A DNA stretch of 6,280 nucleotides from the NCBI GenBank assembly GCA_013298745.1, contig JAAFIT010000156.1:1-6280 (forward strand). Direction: 5' to 3'. Below are positions 1 through 4,821 of the stretch, piece after piece. The notes beneath the pieces are model-generated. The model did no database searches. It was not told the origin of the DNA and saw only the letters and a list, made by a program, of their open reading frames with translations. The translations under genes and the position numbers were made by a program. How positions within the stretch are numbered: the first letter of the stretch is position 1; the number at the start of each line of letters is the position of its first letter. The stretch comes from Sphingomonadales bacterium (GTDB lineage: Bacteria; Pseudomonadota; Alphaproteobacteria; Sphingomonadales; Sphingomonadaceae).

Positions 1-427
1 GCAGGTAATTGGTCATCACCTGAGCGCCCGAACGCTTCAATTCTTCAACCACCGAGGCCTTGGTGGCTTGCGGCGCGTCGGCAACGACGAAGCGGCGATC
101 TTCATGATAGGCGTTCATGTGATCGGACACGCCATCGAGGATGCGGCCCATCGAAACCTTGGCGCCGGTCATGCCGACATGATCGCAGAACACGGCGGTG
201 CAGTTCGGCTTGGCAAAAATCGCTTCCGACACGTCACGGCCGACCTTGCGTGCATCGACGTCCCAGGCGGCGACGATTTCGATATCCTTGGGGCGATAGC
301 CGGCAAGGTCCCAGTGCATCAGGCCCTGCTCGTCATTCGAGCCGCCATTGGCATAATGATAGAGCCCCTGAACGAGCGATGATGCGCAATTGCCAACGCC
401 AACGATGGCAACGGGAATGGACGACAT
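1..427 (-). CDS. ino1: myo-inositol-1-phosphate (inositol-3-phosphate) synthase, N-terminal part, cut by window edge
   Basis: This enzyme converts glucose-6-phosphate to inositol-3-phosphate with bound NAD in the cytoplasm, the first committed step of inositol synthesis. Translating the reverse strand from the ATG at 427-425 gives 142 residues before the edge; the actinobacterial/archaeal-type enzyme has roughly 350-370, so about 60% is missing. A Rossmann NAD-binding motif (VAIVGVGNCASSL) lies at residues 6-18. The family-typical blocks AAWDVDARKVGRDVSEAIF (residues 53-71) and the stretch around FCDHVGMTGAKVSMG (80-94) follow, and the visible part ends in VMTNYL. The start is supported by a purine-rich AGAGGAA ribosome binding site at 443-437, nine bases upstream of the ATG. 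The gene is transcribed away from a CDP-alcohol phosphatidyltransferase, which fits a shared role in inositol lipid synthesis. The family call is strong; the intactness of the C-terminal catalytic part cannot be seen. Confidence 0.93.
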   Translation of the reverse strand, partial: MSSIPVAIVGVGNCASSLVQGLYHYANGGSNDEQGLMHWDLAGYRPKDIEIVAAWDVDARKVGRDVSEAIFAKPNCTAVFCDHVGMTGAKVSMGRILDGVSDHMNAYHEDRRFVVADAPQATKASVVEELKRSGAQVMTNYL

Positions 428-757
428 GTGGACAGGTTCCTCTGCGAGCGACGCGATTCTGCAGCCGCTTCTCCGGTTAGATATGTTGCAGTTAGACGAC
501 AGTTGCCGCTGGAGCAAGAAGCTGTCGCAACTCCGGGGTCTGTTTGCGGCAATCTGTTTGTCACAATCATTGCCAAGCAGGCCGAAAATGCCGGAAAATC
601 CCATTCTTACCGGAACAAAGCGTTCGCCGACACTTTGCCCAGCCCTTGCGAAAATGCGGCAGGCTGTGACCCGCCGGCAACAATTTCACACAGCATCGGA
701 TGCAGCGAAAGCCAGCATCGCTTGCCAAGGCCCGGACGGAACGGTTAGCGCTGTGGC
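428..757. other. divergent intergenic region between the inositol-phosphate synthase and the phosphatidyltransferase operon
   Basis: This 330-base region separates two divergently transcribed units and must hold promoters for at least one of them, probably both. Short open frames cross it on both strands, but none has a convincing start, composition or recognisable protein, so I call no gene. Weak signals only: a possible plus-strand promoter with TTGCCA at 722-727 and TAGCGC at 746-751 (18-base spacer), which would leave almost no leader before the GTG at 758; and a 6-bp inverted repeat GGCAAT/ATTGCC (548-553, 569-574) that could be an operator half-site pair. Neither is strong enough for its own entry. 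The first seven positions used as a ribosome binding site (437-443) serve the minus-strand gene. Confidence 0.6.
437..443 (-). promoter_or_regulatory. ribosome binding site of inositol-phosphate synthase
   Basis: On the minus strand AGAGGAA stands nine bases before the ATG at 427-425. It is the best Shine-Dalgarno match in the divergent intergenic region and fixes the start of the synthase. Confidence 0.6.
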
Positions 758-1561
758 GTGACACTTGCCGCCGCCCAGACCGCCCGCCCGGCGATGATCG
801 AGGACCCCAGCAACTTGTGGCTGGTGCATCCGCTATCCGATCGGCTGCTCGGTCCGGCGCTCCGCCTTGGCATTCACCCCAACACCGTGTCGTTCGCCGG
901 CATGGGGTTTGGCGCGCTCGCCGGCTATTGTTACGCGCATTGGCAGAACCCGCTTGCCGTCCTCGCCGGCTTCACACTGATGGTCGCCTGGCATGTCATG
1001 GACGGACTCGATGGCAAGCTGGCGCGCGCCAGCGGCAAGGCCAGCCCGCTCGGCCGCCTGATCGATGGCCTGTGCGATTATATGGTGTTCTTCCTGGTGC
1101 TGCTGCCGATCGTCTTCAGCTTTGAAGATTGGCAGCCGGTGCTGGCCCTCGCGATCGCCTCGGGCCTGTGCCACGCGCTGCAGTCGGCCTGGTATGAAGG
1201 CGAACGCGAAGCCTGGAAACGGCGTGCCAAGGGGATTTTCCATGTCCAACCGCGCCCACCGGCGCGTTTCTGGGGCGAACGGCTCTACAATGGCGTCGAA
1301 GAACGCCTTGGCAGCGGGGCCAAAGCCATCGATGCAAAACTGGCGGCCAGCCCTTCGCGGCTCGATGCCTATCTCGATGCCACGGCACCGCATCTGCGTC
1401 GGCTGAGCCTGCTCTCTGCCAACAATCGCACCATCGCCATCGCTATCGCCTGCCTGGCCGGGAACCCGAAACTCTACTGGTATTGGGAAATCGCAGTCCT
1501 GTCGGGCGCAGCTTTGCTACTCGCCGCGGCACTGCGCCGGGCCGAGGCGAGCATCGCATGA
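758..1561 (+). CDS. CDP-alcohol phosphatidyltransferase family membrane protein (candidate inositol-phospholipid synthase)
   Basis: Enzymes of this family transfer a phosphatidyl group (or another CMP-linked group) from a CDP-activated donor to an alcohol or phosphorylated alcohol at the membrane, releasing CMP. The diagnostic motif DGxxGxxAR-x8-GxxxDxxxD type signature is complete: D82, D85, G86, A89, R90, G99, D103 and D107, the acidic residues being those that bind metal and CMP in the family. Hydrophobic segments lie at about residues 41-61, 66-81, 107-122, 126-144, 225-236 and 241-260. An unusually long soluble, charged stretch (about 147-222) separates the fourth and fifth segments. The first possible start is the GTG at 758, because a TAG at 746-748 closes the frame; an ATG at 794 (residue 13) is a real alternative, and neither has a good ribosome binding site. 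The stop overlaps the next start (ATGA). The substrate is not readable from sequence; the divergent inositol-phosphate synthase makes inositol phosphate or inositol the leading candidate. Confidence 0.88.
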   Translation: MTLAAAQTARPAMIEDPSNLWLVHPLSDRLLGPALRLGIHPNTVSFAGMGFGALAGYCYAHWQNPLAVLAGFTLMVAWHVMDGLDGKLARASGKASPLGRLIDGLCDYMVFFLVLLPIVFSFEDWQPVLALAIASGLCHALQSAWYEGEREAWKRRAKGIFHVQPRPPARFWGERLYNGVEERLGSGAKAIDAKLAASPSRLDAYLDATAPHLRRLSLLSANNRTIAIAIACLAGNPKLYWYWEIAVLSGAALLLAAALRRAEASIA

Positions 1562-3612
1562 CGCGCCCGAACTGGCACTATTGGATTGCCGGCGGTGCCG
1601 CGCTGGCGTGGCTGGCGCTGGCGGGGGCCATGGTCGCGGCACTGCGCCTGCCGGGGGTATTCCCGCCAAGGCTGGTGATCGCCGGCGGCATCGCGCTGGC
1701 GCTGGCGGCGCCAGTGGCTGTGCTGGCGCTGGTGGCACTCCGGCTCGTCGACAGTCGCCGCGCCGAAGACGCCCGCATGGCGCTGCTCGCCGATACCGCC
1801 TGGACCACCGACAACCGCATCGCCGAAGCCGATGCACTTCTCGCCGGCGTCGAAGCGCGGGTGGCGGCACTGGTCGATCAACTTGGCGGCATCACCAAAG
1901 CGGTCAACGCCCACGACAAGGCGCTCGCCGCCAGTGCTGCCCGGCTTGACGCCGGTAGCAGCGCGATCACCGCCGCTGCGACGGCTGCCAATGATGCCAG
2001 CAGCAAACTAACCGCTGCCCTGCCCGCGGCTGTTGCGCAGGCCGAGGCGATGCAGAGCCTGCTCGACAGCGCCGGCGGCGATTTGCAGCGCCAGATTGCC
2101 GAAGCCGAAGCACTGCTCGCCAGCCTGTGGACGCGCGCCAGCGAGATCAGCGCCGCCACCAACAGCGCTGCAGCCTCTGCCACCGGCCATGTCAGCGCCA
2201 TCACGGCTGCCGCTGAAGCTGCAACAGCCGCGCTTGGCCCCCCGGTCGCCGCGCTTGGCGCCGCCAGTGCCGCCATGCTGCAAGATACCGCTGCTGCCAC
2301 CGCTGCCAGCCGCGAAGCGCTCGACGCCCAGGCGGCGTCGCTTAATGCCAGTCTCGCCACAGCGCGGATCGAGCTTGCCGGTATCGGCACCACTGCCGCC
2401 AAGGATGCCGCCGAACAGATTGCCATCCTTGAGGCGGCATCGGCCCGGATCGAAACCGCGATTGATTTGCAAACCAAGCGCTACCGCATCTTCATCGAAC
2501 AGCTTGAGCGCGGCTTTGACACACTGGATGCCAAGCTTGCCGCCTCGGCGAATACCGGCAAGATCGAGCTCGATGCTGTCGCAGCGGCGATGATCACGGC
2601 GCGCGACGCGGTGCACGACCTTGCAGCGCCGATTGCCAACACGCACGGGGCGGTTGCCGAGGTTGCCGGCCAGATCCAACGGCTCACCGGCGCAACCACA
2701 GCGGCACTCGCGGCGCTCGATGGCGCACTGCCCGCTGCCGAGCCGCGTGTTGCCAGCCTGATCAGCGATTTGGAAGCGCTCCACGAAGGTGCCGATGCCC
2801 TGACGGCACCGCTCGCCGCCAGCCTTTCAACCATCACCGACGCTGGCGAGCGACTGGCAGCGGCGCGCGAAACGCTTGGCGGCATCGAGACCCAGGCCGG
2901 CAGCACAGCGCTGGCCGCCGCTTCAGAGCTGATCGAAGTCTTCGGCCGGGTCCGCGACGTCGCCAGCCAGACCGCCGGCACGATGCGGACGACGCTTGCT
3001 GGCGTCGTCGCCGAAGCCGAAGCTGCGCTGGAAGCCGCAGGTCAGGAACGGGCCGAAACGGCCTTCGCAGCGCCGATCCGCGCCGCGCTGGCCGAGGTGA
3101 GCGCTACCAACGCAAAGGCGGCCGACGCCGCACAAGCCGCGGCAGAACGGATCACCCAGCGGATGCTGGCGCTGACCGGTACCATCGCCACCGTCGAAAG
3201 CCGGCTGACCAGTGCCGAGGACAGTCAGGACACAAAGTTGCGTGCCGATATCGCGGCGCGGTCGGCGTCGCTGCTGGCTTCGATGGACGCCGCCGCCATC
3301 GACATTGCCCGGCTTGTCGGCGGCGATATCGATGAAGCGGCGTGGAGCAAATGGCTTGGCGGCGAGCGCGGCATGTTCATTCGCCGTGCCGTGCGGCTTG
3401 TCGACGCCGATATGGCGCGCAGCATCAGCAAACTGTGGCAGTCGGACAGCGGCTTCCGAGAGGCCGGAACGCGCTTCATCGGCGAGTTCGAAGCGCTGAT
3501 CGCCCGGGTGATGCCCGAGCGCGAGGGCCGCAATCTGGCGCTGGCACTCCTGTCATCCGATCAAGGCAAGCTTTACGTGGCGCTGGCACAGGCAACCGAC
3601 CGGCTGCAATGA
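1558..3612 (+). CDS. membrane-anchored alanine-rich coiled-coil protein, possibly TipN-like
   Basis: This is a 684-residue protein with two N-terminal membrane segments (about residues 9-29 and 38-62) and a short periplasmic or external turn between them. A very long, Ala-rich, helical cytoplasmic region follows (about 65-560), with heptad-like hydrophobic spacing and few Gly or Pro. A distinct, better-ordered C-terminal domain (about 560-684) contains FIRRAVRLVDADMARSI, FREAGTRFIGEFEALIARV and LLSSDQGKLYVALAQATDRL. Two TM segments plus a long coiled coil is the layout of the Caulobacter polarity landmark TipN, and the C-terminal block resembles what I recall from alphaproteobacterial proteins of that kind; this is inference, not a demonstrated orthology. 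The ATG at 1558 is chosen because it overlaps the upstream stop as ATGA and has GAGG at 1544-1547; an in-frame ATG at 1483 lies deep in the upstream gene. Operon position suggests translational coupling to the phosphatidyltransferase. Confidence 0.8.
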   Translation: MTRPNWHYWIAGGAALAWLALAGAMVAALRLPGVFPPRLVIAGGIALALAAPVAVLALVALRLVDSRRAEDARMALLADTAWTTDNRIAEADALLAGVEARVAALVDQLGGITKAVNAHDKALAASAARLDAGSSAITAAATAANDASSKLTAALPAAVAQAEAMQSLLDSAGGDLQRQIAEAEALLASLWTRASEISAATNSAAASATGHVSAITAAAEAATAALGPPVAALGAASAAMLQDTAAATAASREALDAQAASLNASLATARIELAGIGTTAAKDAAEQIAILEAASARIETAIDLQTKRYRIFIEQLERGFDTLDAKLAASANTGKIELDAVAAAMITARDAVHDLAAPIANTHGAVAEVAGQIQRLTGATTAALAALDGALPAAEPRVASLISDLEALHEGADALTAPLAASLSTITDAGERLAAARETLGGIETQAGSTALAAASELIEVFGRVRDVASQTAGTMRTTLAGVVAEAEAALEAAGQERAETAFAAPIRAALAEVSATNAKAADAAQAAAERITQRMLALTGTIATVESRLTSAEDSQDTKLRADIAARSASLLASMDAAAIDIARLVGGDIDEAAWSKWLGGERGMFIRRAVRLVDADMARSISKLWQSDSGFREAGTRFIGEFEALIARVMPEREGRNLALALLSSDQGKLYVALAQATDRLQ

Positions 3613-4265
3613 CGCGCATCAAGGCCTGCTGCATGGCGTCGATTGCCGAGATGCAGATGGCCGTCGCAGCAGACGTTGATGCGGTGGGTCTGGTGGGGCA
3701 GATGCCGTCGGGGCCCGGTCCGATCGCCGATGGCTTGATTGCCGAAATTGCTTTGGCTGTTCCGCCGCCGATCGCGGCGTTTCTGCTGACCAGCGAGACC
3801 ACGGCCGACGCAATCGCCGATCATGTGCAGCGCACTGGTGCGCCGGTGGTGCAGATCGTCAGCCATATAAGCCCGGTGGAATCGGCACGCCTGGCGCGGC
3901 TGTTGCCACAGGTTCGCCGTGTACAGGTCATCCATGTCGAAGGCGACGATGCCTTGGCGCGGATCGACGCCTATTCGCCGCACGTCCATGCCTTTCTGCT
4001 CGATTCAGGGCGGCCTGGCGCTGCCATCCCGACGTTGGGCGGCACTGGCGAGACCCATGACTGGGCAATCAGCGCGCGCTTCGTCGTCGCCAGCCCGCGA
4101 CCGGTGTTCCTTGCCGGCGGGCTCAACGCCGGAAATGTCACCGCCGCAATCGCACAGGTGCGGCCGTTCGGTGTCGATGTGTGCTCGGGTATTCGCAGCA
4201 ATGGCGCGCTCGACTCCGCCAAGCTGAATGCCTTTGTCGCCGCGGTGCGTCAGGCCGGCTTGTAA
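3609..4265 (+). CDS. TrpF-family (phosphoribosylanthranilate isomerase-like) protein, divergent paralog
   Basis: The protein has 218 residues, the usual length of a single-domain TrpF, which isomerises phosphoribosylanthranilate in tryptophan synthesis. Conserved features: RIKACC at residues 3-8, aligning Cys7 with the catalytic base Cys of KICG; LLDSG at 130-134 with Asp132 aligning to the catalytic acid; GGTG at 144-147 then HDW; and phosphate-loop motifs LAGGLN (168-173) and GVDVCSG (188-194). Differences: the anthranilate-binding Arg in the second loop (Arg36 in the Thermotoga enzyme) is replaced by PSGPGP (33-38), and the QLHG motif reads QIVSHI (82-87). Catalytic scaffold and phosphate site are thus kept while the aromatic-carboxylate contact is lost. 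No trpA or trpB is next to it; instead it overlaps the coiled-coil gene as ATGA, with only a weak ribosome binding site. A true TrpF role remains possible, but a paralog with another phosphorylated sugar substrate seems more likely. Confidence 0.85.
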   Translation: MTRIKACCMASIAEMQMAVAADVDAVGLVGQMPSGPGPIADGLIAEIALAVPPPIAAFLLTSETTADAIADHVQRTGAPVVQIVSHISPVESARLARLLPQVRRVQVIHVEGDDALARIDAYSPHVHAFLLDSGRPGAAIPTLGGTGETHDWAISARFVVASPRPVFLAGGLNAGNVTAAIAQVRPFGVDVCSGIRSNGALDSAKLNAFVAAVRQAGL

Positions 4266-4534
4266 GGGCCGGATGTCCGCCAGCCGGGAACGTCCTCCAG
4301 CCCGATCCAGCCGAAGCTGTAATTGGCGTAGAACAGCGCAAACAGCGCTGTCGAAACCAGCGTTGTCCACATCATCTTCTTGACCAGCATCGGATTGTGC
4401 GGCGCCGAATCCGCCTGTCCCGGCACGGCTTCCTGCCCGGCTTCATCCGCCGTGCGTACCCCAAAGGGCAGCACGGCGAACAGGGTGAGCACCCAGAACA
4501 ACAGATAGATGGCGATGGCCGAGGCGGGCTTCAT
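4250..4534 (-). CDS. DUF1467 family small membrane protein
   Basis: A 94-residue protein with two membrane segments, at about residues 5-23 and 56-76. They are separated by a polar loop rich in Glu, Gln and Ala and the motif NPMLVKKMMWTT (47-58), typical of the DUF1467 family of Alphaproteobacteria. Function is unknown. In this class it is commonly found just downstream of RNase J, as here, which supports both assignments; that neighbourhood is recalled, not searched. The ATG at 4534-4532 is preceded by GAGGT at 4551-4547, a 12-base spacing that is slightly long. Its last 16 bases overlap the 3' end of the convergent TrpF-like gene. The leader is unusual because most of it is one arm of a large inverted repeat. 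Confidence 0.82.
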   Translation of the reverse strand: MKPASAIAIYLLFWVLTLFAVLPFGVRTADEAGQEAVPGQADSAPHNPMLVKKMMWTTLVSTALFALFYANYSFGWIGLEDVPGWRTSGPYKPA

Positions 4535-4546
4535 GGCTAGGCCGTG

Positions 4547-4551
4547 ACCTC
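4547..4551 (-). promoter_or_regulatory. probable DUF1467 ribosome binding site embedded in an inverted-repeat arm
   Basis: GAGGT on the minus strand lies 12 bases before the DUF1467 ATG. It falls inside the outer inverted-repeat arm (4538-4568), so pairing of that arm with 4794-4824 in the transcript would hide it. The single outer-arm mismatch where neither base pair nor wobble forms (4548 against 4814) falls within it. Confidence 0.45.
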
Positions 4552-4571
4552 ATAAATGGCTGGGGTCGGGT

Positions 4572-4670
4572 TCGCCCGGAGAGGCGTTCTGGCGGTATCG
4601 GGCACGCGAAGGCGGGCGTGCACGCCCCCGGCGAGCGGGCACGGGGCCGCCAGAACGCCTCTCCGGGCGA
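4572..4670. repeat. inner hairpin 1: 24-bp perfect inverted repeat
   Basis: Arms 4572-4595 and 4647-4670 are perfectly complementary over 24 bases (left arm begins TCGCCCGGAGAGGCG). The 51-base loop contains a 14-base perfect palindrome, GGGCGTGCACGCCC (4614-4627), and two copies of CGGGCACG (4599-4606 and 4636-4643). Confidence 0.9.
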
Positions 4671-4681
4671 CCGCGCAGCGG
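4671..4681. repeat. mini-hairpin between the two long hairpins
   Basis: CCGC-GCA-GCGG forms a 4-bp stem with a 3-base loop and fills exactly the gap between the two long hairpins. It is short enough to be chance on its own; its exact fit makes it worth recording. Confidence 0.4.
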
Positions 4682-4790
4682 CGATGGGGCTTTTGCTTTC
4701 TGGCCGCGTCGCTGAGCCAAGGTTCTTTGGGGTTGCGATGCGCTGCATCGCGCCCGCCTAACTCCTCGCCAGAAAGCAAAATCCCCATCG
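4682..4790. repeat. inner hairpin 2: 23-bp inverted repeat with one mismatch
   Basis: Arms 4682-4704 (begins CGATGGGGCTTTTGC) and 4768-4790 pair at 22 of 23 positions; the exception is C4690 against T4782. The 63-base loop holds a further 7-bp hairpin, GCGATGC-GCT-GCATCGC (4735-4751). Confidence 0.9.
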
Positions 4791-4821
4791 TCACGACCCC
4801 AGCCATTTATGAGTTCACAGC

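Noticed and set aside
665..692. GTGA...TCAC half-sites suggesting a Crp/Fnr operator upstream of the phosphatidyltransferase
   Set aside because: Spacing and flanking bases do not fit a Crp or Fnr consensus, and short inverted repeats like this are common by chance.
428..748. Open frames of about 65-120 codons across the divergent intergenic region
   Set aside because: They overlap each other on both strands, run into neighbouring genes out of frame, and show no family resemblance; GC-rich DNA gives such frames by chance.
1878..2784. Long minus-strand open frames inside the coiled-coil gene
   Set aside because: They are antisense shadows of Ala-rich GCC/GCG codons and read as low-complexity Ala/Ser/Arg sequence.
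4253..4272. Possible terminator hairpin around CCGGC...GCCGG at the end of the TrpF-like gene
   Set aside because: The stem is only 5 bp with no T-run on either strand, and it lies in overlapping coding sequence.
4646..4670. CRISPR-like repeats within the element
   Set aside because: The repeated units are inverted pairs, not regularly spaced direct repeats, and there are no spacers or cas genes.
4537..4806. An 89-codon open frame on the minus strand running through the repeat element, and similar open frames on both strands
   Set aside because: The sequence is dominated by inverted-repeat arms, so open frames on one strand are mirrored on the other; no ribosome binding site or recognisable domain supports translation.
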